Assembly (NCBI RefSeq): GCF_048771995.1
Contig: NC_133044.1
Span: 330,001 to 394,000 of the forward strand
Source: Taeniopygia guttata
Lineage: Eukaryota; Chordata; Aves; Passeriformes; Estrildidae
DNA length: 64,000 nt
Reading direction: 5' to 3'
In this document: piece by piece, positions 34,520 to 50,919 of the stretch
How positions within the stretch are numbered: the stretch's first letter is position 1
Layout: every line of letters begins with the position of its first letter
The notes under the pieces: model-generated
Database searches by the model: none
The model's input: the letters and a program-made list of their open reading frames with translations, nothing else
What the model was told of the DNA's origin: nothing
Position numbers and translations under genes: made by a program

Positions 34520-37500
34520 GAGCGGCGGTGATGGCCCGGTTCCGCTCCCGGAGCAGAGCTGGATCCATAGCGAATTCCCTCGGAGCCGGGAGGAGAAAGC
34601 ACGGACTTGCCTTCAGCCTCCGCAGCCTCTTGACAAGCGTCACTGGGGCTTTTCCTCAGGCGGTTGTGCTCAGAGAATTGCAAGAAACAATAATTTATAA
34701 TCATCATCTGTATTGATTTTATCTGTAAATAGATACTGACAGATAATGAATAGCAAACAGCACTCCAAGTGTAATTCTGCCTCTGCTGAGATCAGGGAAG
34801 GTTTCCCACTGACTTTTCCAAGGCCACGATTTCACCTCTGGTTTCTATTCCTGGCATCGCCACTGCCTCTGTGACCTTCTGCAAGTTTCTGAGCTTCCTG
34901 CTTGCCTGATTTCCCAACATTTAAAGACATACTAGCTTAGCAGGACTGCTGCAGTTCATATTCTTTGAGCTGTAAATACCAAGCACTATGGATTTCTAGT
35001 GTCCACCATAGTGTTTATTCCTGCGTATGTTTTAATGTGATGGAGAAGGGGTTGCTGGCAGCCACAGCAGGACAAATTATCGACCTGTTCCTGCAAACCT
35101 CATGCCCTCTGACTCCCAGCTAATTTGCCATTTATGGCAAATAATAATCACAGACAGGGGCCAGACCGTGGTGTGAGGGTGTGTGTTCAGAGGTACGTGG
35201 ATATGCAATACTGCATTCCCCTTTCAGATGCATCACTGGGATGGAGGGTTTTTCTTGGGTCAAAGTTTTGGGATTCTGATTTACATTGAACAGCAGACTT
35301 AAGCAGAGTTTTGCCCTGGAAGCAAACTCTCAATCAACCTGTCTGTGCAAAGGAAATCAGCTCACGGTAGACTTGCAACTACATTGGTCATTGTAGCTGC
35401 TCCAAGAGCTTGCTTCAGTCATTTTGGTTTGTGAAATAAGAATTTGATAAATTGGGATTAAATTGTAAATCTCACTGGGGTTTTCCACCAGCACTTTGTA
35501 AGAAGATCAGGACTCCCAATATGCTTGTGCCAAAGGTCATGGTTGCACAGTGAAAGCACAAGAAGTGCAGAAAAAAATGTGGTTTAGAGGCAGGTGCACA
35601 GGAAGGCTCAGCAGTCGAGACCATGCCCACGGTCACTCCACGTGGGGAATTGGAGAGGGCTGAGCCCAGTGCCGCCTCATCAGTTCTGTGCTCAAAATCT
35701 TGGGGGATCAGCAAGGGAACCTCATTCCAGCAAAGCTCTCGGTGGTGGAGTAAAGCCCCATGGATGTCCAGCCCCCAAAACTGGAGAGAACTGTTTAACC
35801 AGAGCTCTGCACGGAGCAGGGGCCAGCTCAGGCTGTAGGTGTCACCTTTGAATAGAGGCAAACCACACTGCTCACCTGACTGCTGCCTCCTTTGCTGCTG
35901 TGTGTGCACCCGTACAACTCTCAGAAGCACAAGGGCACAGAGCATCCTTCAAGCTAAAGAGGACTACTATCACTTACTCTTGGTTTTTGTTATGAATGAC
36001 ATTGTTTTCTAGGTTTGTAACCTCATACGTAGCTCGTCAAAATCACAGAGTACACAGTCACTGTGAGAGCTTCCACCACCAGTTGCCTTGGCATCTTAGA
36101 GCTAGTCTGGCAAGGAGAAGTCACAGCTACAGCAGTGAGGGAGGGATCAGAGTGGGGGCACCCAACCGTGTCCCTGTTCACTGCAGTACAACCATCCTTT
36201 TGGGAGCCACACTCACCCAGGAGCTGCCACCTCCTGGGGCAGGAGGAGCCTGTGGGAAGAACAGCCCCACTCATCACGCTTTGGCTCCCGTGTCTGTGGC
36301 ACAGGGTGCAAGTTCCTGCCATGGTTCACTGCACAGGCTTTTGGTCATCACCACTGCACTGCTGTGGGTGTTCTGAAGCCCTCGGCACAGGGAGTTTTGG
36401 TGTTGCCAGCTGGGAGCTGCGGTGACCCTGTAAGTGTTCAATCAGCCAGCAGCAGCGGCTAATCCTGATTAACTCCCAACACCGCCCAGGCTCAAACTGT
36501 GTGAATGACAGAAGGCACACATCAAACTAAAGGCTCAGGATGCTCCTGCAATCCCACTTGCCTTCAGAAGCATTGGAGGGAGGATGCCAGCTGCTGAGAG
36601 TTTGGTTCTGAACCCCCTTGGGGTAAGAGGTGGACACTGCCTCGGTGATGCAAATGCTCATCTACTGCCCTCTGGTAAAGTTAGGGACACTCCAACACTG
36701 ATGTTACTGAAGCCTCAGGATGAGATTGCATCTTTCTTAACAGCTGTGGCTGTTGCATCATCACCTGTGAGGCAGAGCTGTGTGACCTGCAGAGGGGACA
36801 ACATGGCCCTCCCACGGGGCTGCAAACGGTGAACAGAAGCAGCCTCAGGTCCCTGGAATCCCTGGAGAGCTCTTCTCCTCACTGCTCTTAGCAACAGCAC
36901 GACTGTTTCCAGCACTGTCCTCATTTCCAATGAAGGCAGCTCCTACCCTGCTTGCCTCTGTGTCCCACCCCTGCCTTGCTCCATGCCCTTAGTACTGGTG
37001 GGAGGTTCATGGCTAAACAAAACAAGGTGCTCGCTCCCCCCTGTGGGGCTTCAGATGTTCCTGCCACAAGCTGAGAGCTGCTCCTCAAGAGAAAACATTA
37101 AAGTCATGTTGGACAGGCAAAGCTGATTCAAACCCACTAAGGACTTCCCATTGCAATTCTGGAGACAAACTTCTCTTCCCACATGCACAGGTAAATTATG
37201 AAGGGTCTTAGCTTCCAAATTAGAGACAAACAGATCTCAATTCCAGATTTTTTTTTTCTTTGACCTTTTTTGCCGCTTGAAATCTATCAACTATTTTCAA
37301 AGGAAAATATTTTCATTGCTTAAAAAAAAAAAAAAAAGAAAAAGCAATTTCCTACTTAAGGGGAGAAGGGAAAGTTCAATGGAAAAATTGCAGCCATTTC
37401 TACTAAAGACATTTCTACTAGACAGAACAAAGTGCTTGAAAATAGCAGTATGTGTCCCCTGGGCTTTGACCAACCTACTTTCTGATGTTTCCTGAGATGA

Positions 37501-38085
37501 GGAACACAACTCCCATCAAGAAGCTCAGCCCACCCCGGCCAGGGCTGGCAGGAGGATGTACCCATGGTATAGTTTGCATTCCTGGTCTCTGGCAGATGCC
37601 AAATAACTCTCATAACTCTTGCACTGGCATCGGGACACATGGTCCTCCAAGGAGGACTGCCCTGCCTGGCGGGGCTGGGTTTGACACTTTCCATAAGGAC
37701 AACTACAGGACAATGCACTTTGGACCGTTTCTTTACCAGCAGGCTGGGTGCTCAGCTGTACCCAACCAGCCTGCACCCCCACCTCATCAAATACAGGAAC
37801 GTGGGGACCTGACTGTAGAGCTGTCACAGATCTACACAGCCTTTGGCTGGAACAAAGCTTTGACCTTGGGGCACTGCCAAGACCACTTACTGAGGGATTG
37901 ATCTTAAATGCATTCAGGCTGCAGGAATTGCAAAATGCCCTATGTGACCATGCCAAGGGTGCTGGAACAGTGAGCCACAGTGGTTCTGCAGTTTCTGTAG
38001 AGGGAAAACTGGAGTCAGATGTGGGAAGCAGCTGCCCAGGGACAGAATTATGCACTCCATCCCTCAGGCTTGTGGCACAGCATCT
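34520..38085 (+). other. CCDC92B: CCDC92B first intron
   Basis: AT-richer intronic DNA with an A-run at about 37,321-37,336. No exon or RNA gene was seen. The stretch 37.5-38.1 kb might be diverged repeat DNA but could not be assigned to a family. Confidence 0.5.
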
Positions 38086-38089
38086 CCCC

Positions 38090-38160
38090 ATACAATCATT
38101 TAGGCTGGAAAAACCTCTCAGGTCATTGAGTCCAGCCACTCTGCCAGGTTACCTTGATTT
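38090..38160 (-). mobile_element. CR1 LINE 3' fragment
   Basis: ACAATCATTTAGGCTGGAAA followed by AACCTCTCAGGTCATTGAGT is the reverse complement of the avian CR1 3' end (AATCATTTAGGTTGGAAAAG in typical copies). Only the last 60-70 bp can be recognised. It is an old, truncated copy in the CCDC92B first intron. Confidence 0.75.
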
Positions 38161-38771
38161 GCTGCAGCTTCCCTCCTTCTGTGCTGTGTGTTGGGAGCAA
38201 GGACAGATTCCACACACCACAAAATGGTATTTGCTGGCATAAAGGGTTCTTTCAGGGGCTATTTTTACCTCTCTGTGCAGCAGCACAGGTGGGCAGCTTT
38301 TGCAGCTGCTTTGCCACGGCCATCGATGACGTGGGGACAGACCCCCAGCCCAGCTCGGCTGCCTGGCACAGCCTGCCAGCAGCTCTCGTCTGCCAGGCAA
38401 ATTAGCAGGGAAGATGTTCCTTCTTCTGGAAGGCAACATGACTCTCCCAGCCACGCAGTGCTGATCGGGTTAGACAGAGCATATTGTATTTTTCATGTGC
38501 TGGGTCGCTTGCTGCAGTTGCTGCTGTGTAATGTGGGGCTTGTCAAGTGAGAGCCAAAATCGTCTCTTGTGCAACTCCTACCTGGGGACAACGAAGAGCA
38601 ATCCTGTCCCAGATGCATCCTACTCAGTGATAACGTATTTCCTAGGGCCAAATTCAGAACAGACAGGCATGCTATGATGCCAGGGTTCATGCAGCAGGAT
38701 TTTCTGCCTGTGCAGTCTGAGCAGGCAGGCCAGGAGCCGGCCCCAGAGGCACTGGAAGGTGAGAGGGCTGA

Positions 38772-41196
<2,425 letters not shown>

Positions 41197-41244
41197 AGCT
41201 CACCCATGACCTGGAGATGAAAGAGCTGGAGGCCCGCCAACAAG
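41197..41244 (+). CDS. CCDC92B: CCDC92B coding exon 2
   Basis: This 48-bp exon lies between TCTCTTCCAG and CAAG|GTAAGA. It completes the split glutamate and encodes LTHDLEMKELEARQQ, equivalent to LTHDLEM... in human CCDC92B and LTYELTVKSSE in the paralogue CCDC92. It continues the N-terminal coiled coil (residues 45-59). Entry and exit are both phase 1. Confidence 0.88.
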
Positions 41245-43417
<2,173 letters not shown>

Positions 43418-43639
43418 GCGGCGAGGGGACCGGGAAGGGCTGAGCCCGGCGGCACCGGGGCGGGCCGGCCGCGGCTCCTTCCCCGGCCCCGAGAGCGGAG
43501 CCGAGAGCGGAGCCCGGCACGCAGCCAGGGACGGTCCCCTCTGCCCGAAAGGGCTCAGCCGGGGATGCTGCCGGCGACGCTGCGGGACAAGGGAGCATCC
43601 AGCACCCGGGCTGTGAAGGGGACACGTCCGAGCGCGGAG

Positions 43640-43975
<336 letters not shown>

Positions 43976-45768
43976 AAATGAAATTTTCCTGCTGCTGCTG
44001 CTGCCTCAGAGTGGGCAGTGTTGCTTTCCCTGGCCCGGGTGCAGGGGTGGGCGTGCAGCAGCAGCAGGCTGTACAGCACATGGCTCGGCACCATGGGATG
44101 AGCCCAGCCCGGCTCCAGCCCTGGCCATCGCCGGCACCGGGCACTGCACAGGGCCCAGGACATCACCAGGAAGGTTCTCCAGAACACAGACAGCTGAATG
44201 AGGTCGATCCTGTGGGGGATGGAGGGATCCCCTTCCGCAAGGACAGTGCTGCTGTGCTGGCCAGGCCTGTCCTACGCTCCCCTGTGCAGCGGTTTGGCTG
44301 TCTCCAGCACAGATTTCCCCTCATCATGCTCACACACAGGACTCGGACAAGGCAGCTGGAGAGTGCCAAGACTGGCAGTCCTGCTGGACACTCAGTGGCT
44401 GCAGCCGGGCTCCATGTGCTGCTGGAGCAAGGCTGCACCCTGTGCCCCCTGCACAGGGCTCTCCTCAGCACCAGCATTTTGGTTCTCACTCACATCCCCA
44501 GCCAGGTCTGGGCTTGCTGCTGAGGGCTGAGCAGCCCCCGGTCCTCCCCCATTGCCTCCCATCCTTCTTAGAACAGCGGCGGTACAGCTGCCTTGGCCCC
44601 GCTGGGGCAGCCTCGCCCCATTTCCAGCCAAACTCAGTTTTACAATCACTCCCTGGGTGTTGTGAAATAGCGCAGGGAGGAGAGGGCTCAGGCGGCCAGG
44701 CAGGGCAAAGGTCACTCTGCCCCGCTGCTGCCGGACCTGTGCCACTCAGGGCAGCTCAAGGAGCAGGTTTTGCCCTGGCATGTGGGCTGCCAGCCTGGCT
44801 GGCCCCGCCGGGACCCGGCCCCTGCCTGCAGCCCTGCCAGGCTGGCGGGCAGCAGCCTCCCGCAGGACCCTCACTGCCTGCACGGCTGGTGTGGGCAGGA
44901 GGGAGCTGCAGAGTGAGATCAGACCCTGTTTCCTTCCAATTCAGTTTGAAACCTCCTGAAAGACATCACCCTCATAGACTAGCGAGGTTTGGCCTGCCCG
45001 CTCTCACCCTCAGTGTGCCCGCGCAGTCAGAGCTGTCTATTTTTGTAGTTCAATATTTATATACTCTATTAAAATGCTTTATGAGATTGACAGCAGCAGT
45101 CACCAACCAGCTCTTTGGTAAAAACAAACCCCAAAGCATATGAGCTGCACTAGCAGGGCAGAAATTAGCGGCTTTCATACTTTTTCTTTGGCTGTTATGT
45201 GACTAGTCAGGCTTTGGAGGGCTGCTTCCCATCCTTCCTAGACAATCCTGATAGACACAGTATGTTGCATCTTTATTACAAACTTCTTCATGAGATCATG
45301 GTGTTCATGACTGAGCATTGAAAAGTGGAGGGAGAAGTATGACCCTTCTCCTGTGTAAATACCTTCCTAGCAATCATCATCCGTAGTGCCTAGTATGTAA
45401 ATGAAGCAACCCTGTCTGCGCTGCAGGGCCCTTTCCTCTGCACCAGTAATTAGCAGCTTGCTCAAGGAGTTGATCTCATTTCAGTGCCCCATGCAGGTCC
45501 CTCCCCAGTGCTCCCGGTGCTGGGCAGGTCTGGAGCCCGGGTGGGCAGCAGAGCCTCCTGCAGTGAGGGGGGTTCCAAAGGGATGGAGAGCGAGCACCCC
45601 AGTTCCCTCCTTCATGCCAATGTAATGTGCTTGGAAATTAGTTGTCAGGGCGAGCCCTGCACTTTTCCTTGGGCACATTTGCCTTGGAGCAGGAAGGATC
45701 AGCTCTTGCGTGCTGTACCTGCTTCAGTCACTGCTGCTTTTCTTAGGGGGGAGGGAAGCTCTAGAGAT

Positions 45769-45815
45769 ACTATATATACACTTATATATATATATATATA
45801 TACACACACATACAT
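45769..45815. repeat. (TA)n(CA)n microsatellite
   Basis: TATATATA runs separated by CACT pass into CACACACA. It is a simple dinucleotide repeat downstream of CCDC92B. Confidence 0.9.
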
Positions 45816-46452
45816 GCACTTGTTTTGAAGGGAAAACACTGTATGATTGTAATAGAAATAATGTTGAGATAAATTATTTTAATCTTTGTATTTATATAAA
45901 ATGATCAAAGAGATCAAAATGATAAAAAAAAATCAAAAAGACAGTATTCCTATTTTTTACTGAGTAGGCTGCTGGAGCCACCGGGAGCCTGAGAGCCACT
46001 GGGGCCCAGGCAGGGCCTGCCCTCACCTCCTGGAGCGGGGGCTCTCATAGACTCCCCCCTCGCACTGTAAGCTTGCCCTTAGCCTGTAAGGAGTAACAGG
46101 GACCTGTAGGTGCATTTAATCTGTGCTCTGCACTCCTCGGGAGTCCAAAGGGCGCACGCAGCTTCCACCTGCGCCGCACACCTGAAAGCACAGACTGAGG
46201 AGCGCCGCTGCCGCCGCCGATGGAACGGGCAGTGTTTGATGGTGACTTGTAAAGGTTAATGATTAGACTGGACATGGAAGCATAGCAATAACGCTCGGTT
46301 GTTAAACAACGTCTTGTGTGTGTAAACCACCACGTGCTGAGAGCTGTCTACAGACTAACAGCCGGGCTCCTCTCCTCTGCACCCCCTTTCGCTCTGTAGC
46401 TCTGCAGAGGTGTATGGATTTGATGTGTTTGGTTTGCTAATATCTCTCTTCC

Positions 46453-46496
46453 TTATTGTCATTATTGTTATATTATTATTATTATCATTATTTTTC
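46453..46496. repeat. ATT-rich trinucleotide repeat
   Basis: ATTATT units with occasional G or C substitutions, about 44 bp. Confidence 0.8.
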
Positions 46497-48397
46497 CTAA
46501 TGCTATCTGAGAAAGTGATGTCTCAGATGCACCTTGCAGCAGGTGTGAGGTGAGCAGTGGGTGTGGGAAGATGCACTCGCTGTGGCAGAGCCAGTCCTGG
46601 CAACGGGGTGCACGCTCCCCTGGACTTATTTAACCCTGGGCAGATTAGTCAGGAAGTTCTTCTTCTTGACCCTGTTAACTAAAAAGCCATATTTTCTGAA
46701 TGTGTTTGCTAGGGCTAATCTAAGCACTCCCAGCCGTGTTCTTCCCATCCGCTCTAGGCTCCCAACCTTCCCACTGCTGCCTGGCTCTGTGCTGAGACAG
46801 TCTGAACTGGGGCCAGGCCCTGCTGGCTTCCCGAGGGAACTTCTGCGAGTCTCCTGATGGCAGGCAAAGCCAGGCCCACGGCCCAGCTGATGGGTGCTCT
46901 TTCCTGAGTGCCCAGGAGCGGTAGCGGTGACACAGGCAGAAACATCCTGCCTGAAGTGGCTGGAGCCAGCAGTGTGAAGGGATTGCTCTGCTTTTCCCAA
47001 GTTCTCCCCATAGGAAGGTAAATCAGCAGCACAACAAGGGACTTTCATTTTTGGGGGTTAGGTGAACATTTCAGAGTCCTTGTGCACAGCCTTGTGAAGT
47101 GGCTCCTGCTGCCCCAGTGAAGCCACACCATCCTGCCTTTGCTGGAACACCAGCCCTCATGTCCCAGCTCCCTGACGAGCCAGTCTGGCTGCAGTGACGC
47201 TGCAGCCGCCTCGCTGCACGCCTGTTCTTGTCACCGTCTTACACTGTCGGCGCCTGGCTGCCAGCAGGACGGGAGAGAACTCCCTTACGCCTCTGGGTTG
47301 GCTCATGCAGGTATCTGAGATCTGTGGGTAAGATCAGCAGTGCCGAGTGCCGGCTGGGCGAGCAGCAGGAGCTCGGGACCGATGAGCACAGCAGCTGTGG
47401 AGGAGCCACCAGACACCACGGCCAGTTAAAGCACAAGGATCAAAGCACCGTGTCCCCTCGCCGTCAGAGCTGCCCTTTGCTGCCCAGGGCCCCATTTCTG
47501 CCTCTGTGTCCTCCTTGCCAGCCCGGGCCCTGCAGGGACGCTGCTGTCCCAGCCCCATGAAGGGATGGTGCCTCTGGGCAGGACACGGAGGGTGACACTC
47601 GGTACTGCCACCACATCCAATCCTTCACCTCACCCTCCCCTTCCTCGCACGTTCGGGCAGGAACAGGGGGCGAAGCTGCCGGTGTGTGAGAGGTGCACCC
47701 AGCCCACACCCACACGGTGCCTGGCCCTCCCTGGCCAGGGTGCGGTTCTGCCTCCTGGCTCTTCCCCATAGATTCCAGTCATCTCACAGCTTACAAGAAA
47801 GCTCCCCTTTCCTGTTGTTGCAATTATCACAGGAATTAGACTATGGGGCCTGGGGAATGCCCCAGACCTTTGCATGTCGGAAGCAGCAGACCCTCTCTGC
47901 CCAGAGGCTGTGGGTACAGCTCTGAGCTGCACCCCTCGGCCCCCAGGGACGAGCCCTGCCTGTGTTTCAAGGTCACTGCCACCCCAGTGGGGTGGGGACA
48001 TCACCTCTGCCTGGCCAGAGCTGTGCTGGAGCCCTGGCAGGGCTCTGGCAGAGAGGTGAGGAGGGCAGCACTTCTGGTCTCAGCTCCCGTGGTCCCAGAG
48101 CAGCTCTGGTTTCGTCGGAGCAGAAATATTGTCCTTGGCTGAGTTTGCGAACTCAGTGAGAACAATAAAGGCCTGTGCCTCGTGCTGGGGGGCACCGCCA
48201 CAGAGGGACAGATGCCAAAGGTTTGACCCTGCTCTGCTTCATTTGAATATTCATTTTGCTACATGTCACCGGTTTTTGCCAGGATGATATTCATGTTGAC
48301 TTTGCTTTTTAACCAAGTGCTTTTCAGAAGGTGTTAAGACCCAGAGACTAGAGAATGGAGCTGTACTTTAGAAGTTGTTGTAATATGCCTTTTTCTT

Positions 48398-48403
48398 AAT
48401 AAA
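48398..48403 (+). terminator. CCDC92B: candidate CCDC92B poly(A) signal
   Basis: TTTTTCTTAATAAAGATACT has the look of a vertebrate mRNA end, with a T-rich upstream element. A second AATAAA lies at 48,164-48,169. No other plus-strand gene end is expected here, so CCDC92B is the likely owner. Confidence 0.4.
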
Positions 48404-48609
48404 GATACTGAAATCTGCAGGGTGGTACTGTCCTACCCCAGAACGCAGGACCTCCAGCCACAAACCAGAAGCATCTCTGTCTCTGTCCCAGGACTGGCTC
48501 CTACCTCACTCCCCCAGAGCTCTTCCACAGCTCTGGGGAGTCCTCAGAGTGACACCCCAGTTCTTACAGGGGGCCTGCAGGTAGATGGGGGCATCATAAT
48601 CAGATCTGG

Positions 48610-48795
48610 CATGCCAGGCCAAGGAGGAATGGCTTCCCACTGCCAGAGGGCACGGTTAGATGGGACATCAGGAAGGAATTGTTCCCTGTGAGGCTGGGGA
48701 GGGCCTGGCACAGGTTGGCCAGAGAAGCTGTGGCTGTCCCATTCTTGGAAGTGTTCAAGGCCAGATTGGGCAGGACACAGAGAAACGGAAATAAC
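48610..48795 (+). mobile_element. CR1 LINE fragment
   Basis: The sequence contains GAAGGAATTGTTCCCTGTGA, GGGCCTGGCACAGGTTGGCC, AGAGAAGCTGTGGCTGTCCC and TGGAAGTGTTCAAGGCCAGA, which are consecutive blocks of the avian CR1 3' region in plus orientation. The copy stops before the usual 3' tail, at the edge of an AT-rich stretch, so it was truncated or interrupted. Confidence 0.92.
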
Positions 48796-48799
48796 CTCT

Positions 48800-49560
48800 C
48801 CAATCAGTTTGTTTGGTTAGAAAGTTGACATTATCAGCATTGGGTACATGGGGGATTGTTCCACCAACCGTGTATGGCAATTATCAACACTTCTAACAAT
48901 TGATACATTTTAAAAAACTAAGGAATTAGTGTTCATTGGCTACAGATTTCAGAGTCCTCTTATTAATTAGTATTCTCTATTGGTTAATGATTCCCTTCTT
49001 CCCATGCTGATTAATCTTTCTCTTCTTTTGGGTCAGTTGGTTTCTAGCATCAGTGGCCTCTGGGTTGATGGCCACACCCCCACGCCCCCACCCCACCAGA
49101 ATTACCTTCTGCTCATTTGAAGCTGATTTCAGCATAACCACTGAGTTATTCCTTATCTTGGGAGTCCTGCCAAATGTCCTTGTGGCCCATAAATTCTGCA
49201 CTCTTTGTGTCCATTCTTAGTGGTTACGTCCTTCCTCCCAAGCTATGCTAACTCCCTCCCCCAGTTCTTAGATCACTGGATCATGTCAAGCACTAAACTT
49301 TGTTTTTCTAACACATGGTCATCACTTACAGCTTGCTTGTTAGCTACTATGTGTTTCATGGACTAAATATCCTTTCTTGTTGGTTAGGCTTGAAAGTTAC
49401 AAAGATCAAACGTTAAAAGAGCATCCTTTCTTAAGAAAGTTTGGTTGGAATTTTTGTTTTGCTTTGGTTGTGTTTTTGTTGTTTTTGTATTGGTTTGGTT
49501 GGTTTCTTTAATAGGTAAAAAAATTATTTGTTACAATTAAAGATTTCCCTAATATTTCCC
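48800..49560. other. AT-rich stretch, possible old LTR or other interspersed repeat
   Basis: About 760 bp of markedly AT-rich DNA lies between the CR1 fragment and the CLUH CpG island, with sharp borders at both ends. The T/G-rich right part (TTTTGTTGTTTTTG) would be A/C-rich on the minus strand. Sharp borders and interruption of a CR1 copy suggest an inserted element such as a solo LTR fossil. I recognise no family, and no coding part is visible. Confidence 0.3.
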
Positions 49561-49711
49561 CCCACGGCTGCAGACTCCTGTTTAACAAATACAACCTGTT
49601 CGGTACCAAGGGGGCCTGCGGGAAGGGGTCAGAGTGGAACCGGGGTCCCTTCCCTGCCCCGCTCTGTCCTGCTCCACGAACGCCGGGCGCGGTGTGCGGG
49701 GCGGCCGGGAC

Positions 49712-49852
49712 GGTACACGCGGGACGGGCACACGCGGGGCGGTACTCGCGGGACGGGCCCACGCGGGACGGGCACACGCGGGACGGCACACGCGGGGCGG
49801 AACACGCGGGGCGGAACACGCGGGGCGGAACACGCGGGGCGGCACACGCTGC
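49712..49852. repeat. 14-16 bp tandem repeat in the CLUH promoter
   Basis: Units such as CACACGCGGGACGG and AACACGCGGGGCGG repeat about nine times. Each carries GCGGGGCGG-like SP/KLF boxes or the ACGCGGGA variant. The array lies 210-350 bp upstream of the CLUH start codon. Confidence 0.9.
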
Positions 49853-50059
49853 TCCCCGGCGGCGCACCGTGACCCGGTGTCTCCGGGCGGGGCACCGGCG
49901 GCCGGTGGCGTTCCGGGGCTCGGGGCCGCTCCGTTCCCGCGGGCGCGGCCCCTTTAAGGCGCTGCCGGCGCGCGGGGGCTGGCCCCTGGCGGACGCCGTA
50001 GCGCGGCGGGGCCGCACCACGTGTGCGGGCGGGCGGGCGGCGCTGTCCTTCGCGGGCCC

Positions 50060-50174
50060 ATGGTCATCCGAGCGGGCGAGATGCCGCCGGCCGCCGTGCC
50101 GGCCGCGCAGGGCGCCGAGCAGCAGCACCCGGCACCCCGCCACAGCCGGCCCGCCGACGCGCACCAGCGCCCCG
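50060..50174 (+). CDS. CLUH: CLUH coding exon 1
   Basis: ATG begins MVIRAGEMPPAAVPAAQG, then a short Gln/His/Pro/Arg-rich stretch to HQRP. The exon ends CCCCG|GTAAGG after 115 bp in phase 1, so the leftover G joins AG of the next exon as E39. The exon lies in the promoter CpG island. CLUH is a cytosolic RNA-binding protein that binds mRNAs for nuclear-encoded mitochondrial proteins and controls mitochondrial distribution and metabolism. This N-terminal piece is poorly conserved, so the call rests on phase, position and the CpG promoter. The start used in human CLUH corresponds to an internal ATG in exon 2 (60,955). Confidence 0.75.
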
Positions 50175-50688
50175 GTAAGGAGCCGGGCCGGGGCCTGCGG
50201 CGGGAGCGCGGGCCGGGCTGCGGCGCCGGGGAAGCCCGTGCCGGGGATGCCCGAGCCGGCGGCGCAAACCCGCCGCTGCCCCTCCGGTGCCGGGGCGCTC
50301 AGAGCCCGCCGGAAGGGTGGCGGGGGTCCGCGGGAGCGGTGCCGCGCCGGGCAGCCGGGCCGGTTCCGGCGGCTCGTCCTGCCGGGGGCAGCCCGGCGGA
50401 GCGGCCCGGGCGCGCCCCGCCGCGGGGCCGTGCGCCCGGCCCGGGGGCTCCGCTCGGCGGCGGGGTCGTGCCGGGGCCCGGCGGCCCCGCGGGAAGGCTC
50501 ATGGCAGCCCCGAGGCTGCGCTGGCGGCCGAGGCCGGAGGCCGCGGCGGGTCCGGGCCCGGCGGTTCGGGAGCCCGCCCGGGCCGCAGCGGGGCCGGGCC
50601 GGGGCCGCGGCCCGGGGCAGCCGCGGGGTCGGGCGGCGCCCCGGGGCCGGGCGGGCCCGTCCCGGCGCAGCGGGAGCCCCGGGCCCGG

Positions 50689-50697
50689 TGAAGGTCA
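50689..50697 (+). promoter_or_regulatory. possible ERR response element in a palindrome
   Basis: TGAAGGTCA matches the ERR-alpha consensus TNAAGGTCA exactly. It sits in a 17-bp perfect palindrome (8-bp arms, one central base) at 50,688-50,704 in CLUH intron 1, inside the CpG island. ERR-alpha is a known activator of mitochondrial genes, so a role at CLUH is plausible but inferred. Confidence 0.3.
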
Positions 50698-50919
50698 CCT
50701 TCACGGGGCCGCTCCACCGCGCGGCCGCGGGGGGGCCCGGGCCCGGCCTGCGGGGAGCGGCCCCGGGGCCCGGAGCCCGTGGGCGACGGCGGCGGGTGCT
50801 GCCGGGCCGGGCTGCGGAGCGGAGCTCGCTCCGGCACCGCCTGGCGCTGCCACGGGCGGACGTGCGTGTCCCGGCGGCGCTGGGCAGCGGGGGTGGCACT
50901 CCGGGAGCTCGGGCTGCCA

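Larger units (their letters stand above)
33330..34520. promoter_or_regulatory. CCDC92B: CpG island, candidate CCDC92B promoter
   Basis: This is one of the strongest CpG islands in the window. It contains the plus-strand ATG exon with the donor at 34,011 and two tandem arrays. It could also drive minus-strand transcription, but no supported exon was seen on that strand. Confidence 0.6.

Noticed and set aside
33690-34643. 317-residue minus-strand frame and 314-residue plus-strand frame
   Set aside because: Low-complexity translations of the CpG island and of the 10/19-bp repeat. Only the short exon at 33,967-34,011 has a splice-site rationale.
37490-38090. Possible LTR or other repeat body left of the CR1 fragment
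   Set aside because: No terminal repeats or recognisable family; cannot be told from unique intron sequence.
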